Assembly: GCA_965215385.1 (NCBI GenBank)
Contig: OZ244059.1
Location: 434,001-498,000, forward strand
Reading direction: 5' to 3'
Source: JAPORY01 sp965215385
Lineage (GTDB): Bacteria; Pseudomonadota; Alphaproteobacteria; Rhodobacterales; Rhodobacteraceae
Length of the DNA stretch: 64,000 bases
The position numbers and the translations under genes are program-made. Positions 9,249-18,031 of this stretch are shown here, in pieces. The notes beneath the pieces were generated by a model. That model saw only the letters and a program-made list of their open reading frames with translations. It did no database searches and was not told the origin of the DNA. Numbering within the stretch: position 1 is the stretch's first letter; each line of letters opens with the position of its first letter.

Positions 9249-9644
9249 ATGTCGAGTCGCATGGGTTGTTTTACAGGCACTAAATTCATTTGGGCGATCT
9301 TGACGGTCGCCAGACTGGCGCTCGCCGGGTACGGGGGAAGTGATCGTCCGCCGCAAATGACGGATGACGATGATGATAAACCGGCCGCTTGTCCAGAAGG
9401 TCAAACCCGTCTTACTGATGATGGCGATTGCAAAACCGCGGCTCAACACTGAGCCGACGGCGTAACGGAAGGTACGGAAACCGGCAGAAAAGAAGCTGAT
9501 GACGCGACCAAAAACGAAGTAATGGCCGAAATGGCTACAACCATTCATGGTTATCTGATTGCTCCATCCAACACTCCACCTTTTGCAAGCACTAGACCTA
9601 CTGGTTTAACTGATGATTTACTAAAAGCGTTTGTTCAACTTTGA
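9249..9644 (+). pseudogene. Remnant of a secreted/lipoprotein-like gene, cut by the IS30 block
   Basis: From ATG 9249 the frame encodes a hydrophobic leader (FIWAILTVARLALAGYGGS, in which the Tyr occupies the place of a lipobox Cys), an acidic TDDDDDKPAACPEGQTRLT segment, and an in-frame TGA at 9450-9452. The same frame then runs on without interruption through ADGVTEGTETGRKEAD and ATTIHGYLIAPSNTPPFAST to a TGA at 9642, exactly where the IS30 block begins. Small Cys-containing repeats of this kind occur in bacterial surface lipoproteins. It appears to be the 5' part of a larger gene, broken by a stop, a Cys-to-Tyr change and the insertion. Confidence 0.5.
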
Positions 9645-11322
9645 CCTGCTACACTACGATGTTGTGGTTTAGAGGATCTTGGCTCACAGGTGTTGTATTG
9701 GGGTCAGGAGTTGGTCTGAATCTCTGAAGATTTTTGTTAAGGAGATTCCGATGCCAAACGGCTACCACCACCTGACCGACGCCGATCGATGCTAAATTCA
9801 CGCCTTGAAGGCAAGCGGGTATTCGCTGCGTGCCATCGCCCGTGAGATGAATCGCAACCCGGCGACGATTTCACGGGAACTTCGTCGTAACAGTGGTGAA
9901 CGGGGGTACCGTCACAAGCAAGCGGAACAAAAGGCGCGAGAGCGTCGCCGGGCGGCGTCGTCGCGGCCGTGGAAGCTGACGGCGGAACTCTGGTCTCTGA
10001 TTGAAGGCCTCTTGGTTTTGGCCTGGAGTCCGGAGCCGATAGCCGGTCGTCTGCGTCTCGACGAGGTAGTTTCGGTGAGCACCGAGTGGTTCTATCAGTA
10101 TATTCGGGCGGATCGGTAGCGCGGCGGGGTATTATGGCGATCGTTACGCCGTCGGGGCAAGAAGCCGAATGTGACGGCGGGCCGAGACCGCGGGCGCGGC
10201 TGCATTCCGAACCGGGTGGACATCTCCGAGCACCCCGAGTGCGTTGCGGCCAAGTCGCGTGTTGGAGACTGGGAGGTGGATACCGTGATTGGCAAGGGGT
10301 ACCGAGGAGTGCTGGTCACGCTGGTGGATCGGATGTCGAAACTCGTGTTAATACCGAAGGTTAGTCGCAAAACGGCGGTGGCGGTGGGTGAGGCCATTAG
10401 CACCCGACTGGCATCGTATCCGGTGCACACCCTTACCGCCGACAACGGCAAGGAATTTGCGCGGCATGAAACAAGGGCTGGAACCTTATCCGCGTCGTTC
10501 TGCTCTGCCCGTCCCTATGCGTCTTGGGAACGTGGTTGAAACGAACATACGAATGGCTTGATCCGCGGGTATTTTCCGAAGGCCACCGATTTCCGGGCGG
10601 TGACGGCGGCGGCGGAAGTGCAGCGCGTGCCGGATGCCTTGAACACGCGCCCACGCCAGGTCTTGGGGTATCGCACCCCGCAGGAGGTGATGGCCGCGGC
10701 CAGGGCCTGAACGCTCATACCAGTCGCAAAATGGCGACCGCATAATGATCGACTTGATCATCGGCTACGGGGAAAAACATCTTCTCTCGGTCTGCCAATC
10801 CGTCACCGGTTTGCGATCAGAACACCGGGCACAATTGGGTAATCCCGGTTCCTGATGGCCGGAAAGAACGGACGCGGGCACCTGCGGAGTGTCGATTAGA
10901 TGGTATCGGTCCGCCGGCCGCCACGAACAAGCCTGGCCTATTCCCGGTTCCAGTCGGCATCGGGGTATCTGCCGCTGCTTCGTATCGTGTCGCCGATGCC
11001 CGCCGATCGGCGCCCGACAGATCAAGACGGAAAGGCGGCTGCCGCCGCCTGCAACCCCCGCATTATCGACGGTGTTCAATCGCGTGACGACGAGCCGTCG
11101 ACATGATCAGCCGCGGTGTCGGCGCAAAGATCGGATTGCACTTTACTTGCGCTTGACCCGAGACTGATCTAAAGTTTCAGTTAGAGATTGCGACCGCTGT
11201 TGACCACTGACAACACAGCGAACCATTCTTGATAACCCCGGCGTCTGCTCACCAGTTCAGAAAAACACTAAAGGCGGGTGAAAAAATGCCTATTGTTGCA
11301 CCTCAGTGTTGAATCGGTGAAT
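9634..11322 (+). repeat. IS30-containing repeat block, copy A (empty cassette site)
   Basis: About 1.69 kb here is repeated in inverted orientation at 35,990-38,548. It runs from TTTGACCTGC just upstream of the IS30 gene, through the transposase, to a non-coding-looking tail that ends at GAATCGGTGAAT. The two copies match throughout apart from scattered substitutions, and the second is longer by one 869-bp insert. The corresponding uninterrupted site here is CGGATTG at 11,132-11,138. I could not find a clear right-hand IS30 inverted repeat, so the block is probably IS30 plus older flanking DNA. Confidence 0.8.
9751..10710 (+). pseudogene. IS30-family transposase with three nonsense codons
   Basis: A single frame of 320 codons encodes an IS30 transposase: N-terminal helix-turn-helix region (LKASGYSLRAIAREMNRNP), RVGDWEVDTVIGKG with the first catalytic Asp, LTADNGKEFARHE with the second, and NGLIRGYFPK near the end. 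It is interrupted by TAA at 9793, TAG at 10,117 and TGA at 10,537. The start ATG follows AAGGAG. The inverted copy at 37,479-38,432 has only an early stop, at a different codon. Both lack an unbroken N-terminus, so neither should make full-length enzyme. Confidence 0.88.
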
Positions 11323-11378
11323 GATTGCAAACCGGTCAGTTTGAATTATATTAACCTTATAATTCAAAGGACCGCACA

Positions 11379-12338
11379 ATGAACAAGCTTGATAACAAAA
11401 CCCGCAGACTGATCCTTCGCTGCTTGGTTGACGGAAACAGTATCCGTGCAACTGCGCGGATCGCGGAAGTGTCCAAGAACACCGTCAGCAAACTTCTCAT
11501 TGACGCCGGAAAGGCTTGCGCTGACTATCAGAACAAGACGCTGGTGCATCTGCCCTGCACAAAAATCCAGTGCGACGAAATCTGGTCGTTTGTCTACTGC
11601 AAGGACAAGAACGTCAAGACGGCCAAGAAAGCCCCTCCGCAATCCGGCGATGTCTGGACATGGACCGCCGTCTGTGCCGATACAAAACTCATTCCGTCCT
11701 GGCGCCTCGGAGATCGCTCGGGAGCAACGGCAATTGAGTTCATGGATGATCTTCGCTCACGATTGACTAATCGCGTCCAACTGACCACAGACGGCCTGAA
11801 AGTCTATCTTGAAGCCGTAGAAGGCGCATTCGGCGGAGACATCGATTACGCCATGCTCATCAAGATGTTTGGTGACGACGCGAGCAAGAAAGGCCATGCC
11901 AAGAAATACTCGCCCTCAGAATGCACCGGCATCTACAAAAAGAATATCGAAGGCCGTCCCGATTATGTCTCGACCAGTTACGTCGAGAGACACAACCTGA
12001 CCAGGCGCGTGTCGATGCGCCGCTTTACCCCGTTGACCAATGCCTTTTCCAAGAAAGTCGAGAATCATGCACACAGCGTCGCCCTGCATACGATGTATTA
12101 CAATTTCTGCCGGATCCATCAATCCTTAAAAGTGACACCCGCATCGGAAGCAGGCGTAACCGATCGGCTCTTTGAGATTGACGACATTATCAAACTCGTT
12201 GATGATGCTGCACCAAAACCAAACCGCCCGAAAACTTACAAAACAAAAAATTCAAACAGACCCACTACCACGCGACCGAGCGAAACCAAACCTGACGGTA
12301 GCAAAGTTCTGCCGCAGGGTGTTGCGCTAAAATGCTGA
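11379..12338 (+). mobile_element. IS1-family transposase, apparently intact
   Basis: The 319-residue protein matches the long IS1-type transposases common in Alphaproteobacteria. An N-terminal helix-turn-helix (NSIRATARIAEVSKNTVSKL) is followed by a DDE-type catalytic core: IQCDEIWSFVYCK, VQLTTDGLKVYLEAVEGAFG, and VSTSYVERHNLTRRVSMRRF with the final Glu. The C-terminal 50 residues are a Lys/Pro/Thr-rich tail. The reading frame is unbroken. A likely right end is the GATTATTGCACTACACC sequence at about 12,340-12,360; the left end is not clear. It abuts the end of IS30 block copy A. Confidence 0.85.
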
Positions 12339-12499
12339 AATTGATTATTGCACTACACCGGTATTGGATTGAGACTAATCCGGCGAATGGGGCGATGTTG
12401 GTTTTGAACTCTCGCCGCTTGTAACTTCCGCTTTGATTGCCACGTCGACCTCGTCATGGAATATCAAAAATAATCATCATAAATCTTCAACGCAAAATC

Positions 12500-13915
12500 G
12501 TGACTCTACGCTTCGACAATACCTACGCCAATTTGCCCGCAGCCTTCTTCACTGCCCTGGCGCCGGTACCAGTAGCCTCCCCGTCACTCATCAAGTTTAA
12601 TGACAGCTTAGCACAAATTCTTGGCGTCAAAGCTGATGACTTTAGTGATATCGCTGCAACTTTTTCGGGCAATTCCGTCCCACAGGGGTCAAGTCCGCTT
12701 GCGCAACTCTATGCCGGCCATCAATTTGGTCACTGGACGCCGCAACTGGGTGACGGCAGAGCGATATTGCTGGGTGAAGTTATCGGGATTGATGGACACC
12801 GCCGTGATATCCAGTTGAAAGGATCGGGACGCACCCCCTATTCTCGCTCTGCCGACGGTCGCGCTTGGCTAGGACCCGTCTTGCGTGAGTACCTAGTTAG
12901 TGAAGCAATGCATGGGTTGCGAATTCCAACCACGCGAGCACTAGCGGCGGTCAAGACTTCCGAACCGGTCTATCGCGAAGCGGGTGCTCTGCCAGGTGCC
13001 ATCCTAACGCGAGTCGCCTCTAGTCATCTGCGCGTCGGGACTTTTCAAATTTTTGCCGCTCGCGGTGATATCCCGAATTTAAAGCGACTCACTGAATACG
13101 CAATATCACGCCATTACCCCGAAGTCGACGGACCCTTGGGGCTGCTTCGCGCGGTGTGTCAAAAACAAGCGACGTTAGTCGCCAAATGGATGGCTGTTGG
13201 CTTCATTCACGGGGTAATGAATACCGACAACTGCACAGTTTCGGGAGAAACAATCGACTATGGCCCCTGTGCTTTCATGGATGTTTATCATCCTGATACC
13301 GTCTATTCGTCCATTGATTACTTCGGTCGCTACGCTTACTCCAAGCAACCGCAAATCATTTTGTGGAATTTGGCGCAATTTGGAAGTGCCTTAATTCAAC
13401 AGTTTGATGATCCATCACCTGAAGTCGAAAAAGCAAATGAAATACTCGGCGAGATGACGCAGCAAATCAAGAACGAACAGAATAGATTGTTCCTGAGAAA
13501 AATCGGAATCAGTGACGGCGACGAAAAAAACTTCGAGTTGGTAGCGCAGCTACTGGGGATGATGGCCGAGAGTGAGGTCGACTTCACCAACACCTTCATT
13601 GACCTAACTGACGGCACCGATGTTGTGTCCCTAACAAATTTACCGGCTTTTGCTCGGTGGTCTGAGGCTTGGAAATTGCGACTTAAGGGCCAAGCAAACG
13701 CCGCCGAGGTAATGCGAGCTGCCAATCCGCGCTACATTCCTCGCAATCATCAGATTGAAGCGGTGATTGTCGCTGCACGACAAGATGACTTTCAGCCCTT
13801 TGAGCGGCTGCTGCGGGTACTAGAAAAGCCGTTCGACGATCACCCAGAGGCCGCCGATCTGCGTGCCCCGCCAAAACCGCACGAGGTCGTATCCGCAACC
13901 TTCTGCGGAACATAA
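12500..13915 (+). CDS. selO: Protein adenylyltransferase SelO (YdiU family)
   Basis: SelO is a pseudokinase-fold enzyme that transfers AMP to Ser, Thr or Tyr of target proteins, many linked to redox balance. Family motifs are clear: AGHQFGHWTPQLGDGRAILLGE, the flipped nucleotide-binding RDIQLKGSGRTPYSR, and FIHGVMNTDN with the catalytic Asn/Asp, then TIDYGPCAFMD. The C-terminus carries a near-terminal Cys (FCGT), the position that is selenocysteine in eukaryotic homologues. I chose GTG 12,500 because the family starts about eight residues before YANLP; the frame is open 21 codons further upstream, but those residues look non-native. It stands alone after the IS1 element. Confidence 0.92.
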   Translation: MTLRFDNTYANLPAAFFTALAPVPVASPSLIKFNDSLAQILGVKADDFSDIAATFSGNSVPQGSSPLAQLYAGHQFGHWTPQLGDGRAILLGEVIGIDGHRRDIQLKGSGRTPYSRSADGRAWLGPVLREYLVSEAMHGLRIPTTRALAAVKTSEPVYREAGALPGAILTRVASSHLRVGTFQIFAARGDIPNLKRLTEYAISRHYPEVDGPLGLLRAVCQKQATLVAKWMAVGFIHGVMNTDNCTVSGETIDYGPCAFMDVYHPDTVYSSIDYFGRYAYSKQPQIILWNLAQFGSALIQQFDDPSPEVEKANEILGEMTQQIKNEQNRLFLRKIGISDGDEKNFELVAQLLGMMAESEVDFTNTFIDLTDGTDVVSLTNLPAFARWSEAWKLRLKGQANAAEVMRAANPRYIPRNHQIEAVIVAARQDDFQPFERLLRVLEKPFDDHPEAADLRAPPKPHEVVSATFCGT

Positions 13916-14137
13916 CCGCGGACGACCTGACCAAGGTGCTGGATATTCTTGTCCAAAGCATAAATTGAAACCCCAACGCAGACTTGAGACGTGCTGCCGA
14001 TTTTCGCGTGGCAAGTGCGCCCCGCTCGTTGGCAAACGCTACACAACGCGTTGATTAAATTTTCGGTTCTTCCTCACTGTGGAGCCGACTCTAGAGGCTG
14101 CAGACCGCGTCCCGACAGCATATCAGCGATGGTCATG

Positions 14138-14878
14138 CTACCAATGGTCGATCCGAGACACGGCGTTCGCACTCTGTTGAGACGTCATTGCACTCGCCGT
14201 GCATCGGGTTCGAACTGATGCATTCATCGTTGGGGATAAAAACACATAGTGGTGTTGGTCGGAGCGCGGATCAACTCGCTCAAACAAGCCGGCGATATGC
14301 GGACTATCAATCGGACCAAAGAATCGATCAAGAACTCGACGATCTTTCTTGATATCATGCAGCGATGGCCGGCGCTTGGCAGAGATTATCCACAAGTGTC
14401 CTTGCTGCTCACTTTTGGAAGAAGGACGCATCACAACCATAACAACCATAACATCAAATTCAGCCTCAGCCGGGAACTTCGTTTGAAGATTTAAAAAAAC
14501 GGCAGCGTTGTTGTAGTTCCCCTTTTGAAAAATAGAACTGCCACGTTCTTCCATATCTCGAAAAAAATCAGCCGCAAAGCTCTCAAGCCTATATCCTTCA
14601 TGGTTGGTCATTAGACGCAGTTGTCTTCTGCTAATGTCCTCTGGCGTTATAACCGTTGGATCCTCTTGCGTCGCTGTTTCCATCCGCTCAAGCACTTCAA
14701 TTTGGAAACGCGCGAAATTATCACAAACGCGCCACTTTACGTCCTTGCGATCATCCCAATACGGCTTTTTCTCCAGCAATCCCAAGTGGTCTCCAGACAA
14801 ACGCGAACGAGTTGCTTCTTCGACCTCTTCGACGACATCGGTATCGGTCACATTCGTATGCGGTTGTTCCTGCTGCAA
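14138..14878 (-). CDS. PD-(D/E)XK nuclease-like protein, partner of the ATPase gene upstream
   Basis: A 246-residue protein with no close family that I recognise by name. The segment GYRLESFAADFFRDM, then EAEFDVMVVMVV, then LWIISAKRRPSLHD fits the E...D...(x)xK layout of a PD-(D/E)XK nuclease core. The last 30 residues look unrelated and may be read-through after damage. Its start overlaps the end of the 14,848-15,738 gene by 31 bp in another frame. In ATPases of this kind the nuclease-like domain is usually fused C-terminally, so the pair may be one gene split by a frameshift. Function unknown. Confidence 0.5.
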   Translation of the reverse strand: MQQEQPHTNVTDTDVVEEVEEATRSRLSGDHLGLLEKKPYWDDRKDVKWRVCDNFARFQIEVLERMETATQEDPTVITPEDISRRQLRLMTNHEGYRLESFAADFFRDMEERGSSIFQKGNYNNAAVFLNLQTKFPAEAEFDVMVVMVVMRPSSKSEQQGHLWIISAKRRPSLHDIKKDRRVLDRFFGPIDSPHIAGLFERVDPRSDQHHYVFLSPTMNASVRTRCTASAMTSQQSANAVSRIDHW

Positions 14879-15738
14879 TGACGCTTTGACTTTGTTAAAG
14901 AGACACGATGAGAGCGGTGTCTTAAATCTCGATCAATGTTGTACCCCGACGGTCGCGACGCCAACCAGCGCACCAAAGCCAGATCCGAGGCCCGGAGTTC
15001 CACCTCCATCTGATTGTGAAAACTCCCGCCGGGAGATGTGCGGTATATTCGCTCCGCTTCCAGAAACTGGCGTGTCCATTCCCTGTTGTCTGCGATCTGC
15101 GAAAAATCACTCAATTGCTCAGCTTCCCAAAATCGCCCCCGATGGCCAGGCAAACAATTATATGCTGTCCATAGAGTTAAAAGTCGATTTGGATTTCGAT
15201 CCCACCTTTGCTCAATTGCCATCTCTCTGAACTCAGCAAACGTCCATGGCTGAAGATGAAGAACATTGTGTACGCGCCCATACATCGGGGTCGTGGGATG
15301 CTTGAAAATCTCAACGAGTCGCTGCTGTTCTGAGCCGAGCACAATGAGGTGGCTACGCGGGGTAGTCCTTGTTCTAGCCGCTCGCCGCAATCGATCAATA
15401 AGAAACTGAAACTCGCCCTCCACAGCTCCGTTCGTGGAGCGGATTCGTTGAAATTCGTCGATTGCTACAACACATCCGCGTTGTAACAGATATTCCGTTA
15501 AGTCGCTAAATTTGAAGTTCTCACCGCTGGATTCAACTTCAAAACCTTTGAGATGTTGGTCATTCGTTCTGCGAACCGATTGCTCCAATCGATTACAAAA
15601 ATCTTCACGTGTTTTTTCCCTTCGCAAGAGTTCGCAAAAGATAAAGTTTTCCTTGTTTCCCCTTGGCTGTCTCCGTTCAAAAAAGGTTTTGACTAAGTCG
15701 GTTTTTCTAACCTGACGCCGGCCGCGAACCGCCAGCAC
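14848..15738 (-). pseudogene. AAA+ ATPase with damaged P-loop, 5'-truncated
   Basis: The 296-residue frame resembles the COG1672-type AAA+ ATPases. The Walker A position reads GRRQVRKTDLV, where a GRRxVGKT pattern is expected: the second Gly is Arg (AGA for GGA), which should abolish nucleotide binding. Walker B is CVVAIDEFQRI and a sensor-like SHLIVLGSEQQ follows. The frame is open only about nine codons further upstream (FLGGRAEFN) before a stop, so the usual N-terminal lead-in is missing. The last 30 residues are Arg/Lys-rich and probably out of frame. I regard it as decaying. Confidence 0.6.
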
Positions 15739-16009
15739 ATTGAATTCTGCTCTGCCGCCGAGAAAAGCCTATAGACTCTGAAATTGCGCTTGGTGCCCGT
15801 AGAATATCCAATCGCGTGTCGGAGAATCTCTATCAGGTAGACCGTCTCGGGCAGAAATGCTTCCTGAAGTCATAATTGGGCGAAACGAAGTTTCTCTTGG
15901 AGCGACAATGGCAGATCTTGAAATTGGTGAGATTTCCTTTAATCAATCTGCCGGATACTTTGCAGACCAACCAATGTGCTGTAAAACGGTATTGAGCTTT
16001 CGCTAATCT

Positions 16010-16490
16010 TCAAAATAATTTGCCATCGGGACAAAAAGTCGACATCACAAAATCTGCATCTTTGCAATTTTCCATTAACTCCCAGTTATTCTTTGCGAGC
16101 CGAATTTTATTGACCGATATTGATTTCTGGCGCAGAAAATCAATGTAGATTGTTGGAATTATCCAATAATCAGTCAACTTGTCACCATTGTCCATTATTG
16201 ACTGCACGCCTACTACAGCGTCAGATGTGGCTGTGCTTTGAGTGTATGTTTTGACATCGGACTTGTAATCACGGTCGATACCGCCCCGCACTCCACCTCG
16301 AAAACTAACCATGTTTAACCTGAAAACGAATATTGTCCTTATCGCTGCCCTCAACAACGATGTCGTAGGTCGAGTGCGGGAGATCAACAATTGAAGCGTT
16401 GTAACCTCGCTCTAACAGTGCTGCAACAAGTCGTCGTTCGTTGGCGAAGCCCTTTGCTGATGCTAATTTTCCCTTGTCGGCGGTCTTCAC
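16010..16490 (-). pseudogene. Type II restriction endonuclease, frameshifted
   Basis: Two frames join into one PD-(D/E)XK-type endonuclease. The first (16,305-16,490) contains GFANERRLVAALLERGYNAS, then STYDIVVEG and IRFQVK, the D...QxK catalytic layout, and stops soon after the QVK. The second (from about 16,330 down to 16,010) continues VSFRGGVRGGIDRDYKSDVK and ends in a helical C-terminus. A single-base loss or gain between 16,305 and 16,320 would join them. The GTG start overlaps the methylase stop (GTGA), so the pair was translationally coupled. The target sequence cannot be predicted from this. Confidence 0.7.
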
Positions 16491-17803
16491 TTCTTAAGCA
16501 CCAGTACGTGATCATCGTTAATCCTTTCAGCCCGAGGTATCTTGATAAAATGATTGATTATACCTGAAACGAATGTCTTTTCGACTTTGTAACCGACTTT
16601 GGGGGCAATCTGCTTGAGATAGCGCCATGACTCAAACTGAACGCCTCGGACAAAATTATTTCCGACAACGACGACATAGCGTTTCCCAGGTTTCAAAACA
16701 CGGTAAACTTCTTCCATATTTTTCTGCATGTCTTGGATATATTTAGACGCGATATAAGCGCGGCGCTGATCCTGTTCGTAAATTTTGGAGATTGCTAAAT
16801 TGGCCAATCGGGACTGCGTTTTGTGTAGTGTCCGGTAGTCGCTAGCAGTAACCGCCTCAGTGCCAACATGCTGTTTCTTAAGTGAAGTCAACGAGCCGCT
16901 TGCAAAGCCGAGCCAATACATTTCGAGTTGGTGCGTTCTAGGGTAATCGACAGCGTTCATGTAGGGAGGTGAAGTCAGAGCTAGATCAATAGAATTGGCC
17001 GCTACGCTTGGCATGTGTCTGGCATCATCCCCACCGGATATCATGATGCTACCACTCAACCCGGCATTGATCAGAGCGATCATAGCATTTGTGTTCCTCT
17101 CTAGCCGTTGCAGAAAGAGTTTGATTGCAGCCCCTTCCTTGACCGTTTTGCCGAGTGACTTCCGAACAACCGTCCGAGTGCAATTGTTGTCCGCCTCTGA
17201 TACTGCGCGAATGATTGATGAAAAACATAATTGAAAGAAATCTCTTATGTCCTTAGCAGTGTCCAGAGCGTCGATTGCGTTGCGAATGTAGGACAATTCC
17301 TGCAGTATGTAAGGCTTGAACCAGTTGTCCCGGTATGGGAACTTTGGGATCCCGTTGATAGGTTTGATTGTCCCATAAGCGGAGATAGCTGCTTCAAGCA
17401 AGCCTCGAGACTTCTTGAGATCGTCGTTCGGCAGAGGTGTCGTCTTGACCTTTGCGAGAAATCTGGAAAACAGATCCACATCAATCCCAATACTGTTCCT
17501 TCCTAGCAACGAGGCTTCGAGATTGGTTGTGCCTGAACCCATGAATGGATCAAGGACGCATTCACCCTGTTCAGAATATCTTTCAATTAACCATCGGGGT
17601 AACTCTGGAAAGAATTTAGCAGGATATTTGTGCAGGCCATGTGTATAGAGTTGCTGATCCTTACTGATAAATAGGAACTTTTGGTTATTTCGAACTGGCA
17701 TATCTGGAGGAATAGTCCCTTCGATACGCGTTTCTGCCTTAAACCGGGACTTCGCCGACGACTCGCCGTCTCCGGTGGTTGGCCGAGCGACAACCTCTAC
17801 CAT
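16487..17803 (-). CDS. Site-specific DNA methyltransferase (beta class, N4-C or N6-A)
   Basis: This 438-residue enzyme transfers a methyl group from SAM to an exocyclic amino group of cytosine or adenine in DNA. The SAM-binding motif CVLDPFMGSGTTNLEA lies near residue 87 and the catalytic motif LTSPPYMNAVDYPRTHQLEM near residue 280; the TSPPY form favours N4-cytosine methylation, but this is not decisive. It precedes and overlaps the broken endonuclease gene, forming a type II restriction-modification locus that can probably still methylate but not cut. It starts at an ATG directly after a TAG triplet. Confidence 0.88.
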   Translation of the reverse strand: MVEVVARPTTGDGESSAKSRFKAETRIEGTIPPDMPVRNNQKFLFISKDQQLYTHGLHKYPAKFFPELPRWLIERYSEQGECVLDPFMGSGTTNLEASLLGRNSIGIDVDLFSRFLAKVKTTPLPNDDLKKSRGLLEAAISAYGTIKPINGIPKFPYRDNWFKPYILQELSYIRNAIDALDTAKDIRDFFQLCFSSIIRAVSEADNNCTRTVVRKSLGKTVKEGAAIKLFLQRLERNTNAMIALINAGLSGSIMISGGDDARHMPSVAANSIDLALTSPPYMNAVDYPRTHQLEMYWLGFASGSLTSLKKQHVGTEAVTASDYRTLHKTQSRLANLAISKIYEQDQRRAYIASKYIQDMQKNMEEVYRVLKPGKRYVVVVGNNFVRGVQFESWRYLKQIAPKVGYKVEKTFVSGIINHFIKIPRAERINDDHVLVLKK

Positions 17804-18031
17804 TACTAGGAACCACCGATGCCTGTTCCGTTGATAGGAGTCAGCCGATTTTCGGTTGGCCGCTCACCCGTCGTCAGGATCAAAGTGTAAGCCCGTTGTT
17901 CCAATGTGTCATCCTTGCATACGCTGAATATCAGTTTCGGTACCAAAGTCTTTCTCCGATGCCAGTCTAATCCTTGCAGATCCTCTAGACTTGGTTGCAA
18001 AAAATTCCTAGTTTTTGCACCGGACGAAACT

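Noticed and set aside
11332..11346. GGTCAGTTTGAATT just before the IS1 transposase, like a cassette end
   Set aside because: Only the short core matches, and no partner end or duplication is visible.
14195..14225. GGGTTCGAAC with flanking complement, resembling a tRNA T arm
   Set aside because: No acceptor stem, anticodon arm or CCA can be built around it, and it lies in a coding-like frame.
17806..18000. Minus-strand stretch ending LILTTGERPTENRL between nrdJ and the methylase, compared with HVILTTGETSDMC at 63,790
   Set aside because: Only six residues are shared; the nucleotide context does not match, so chance is likely.
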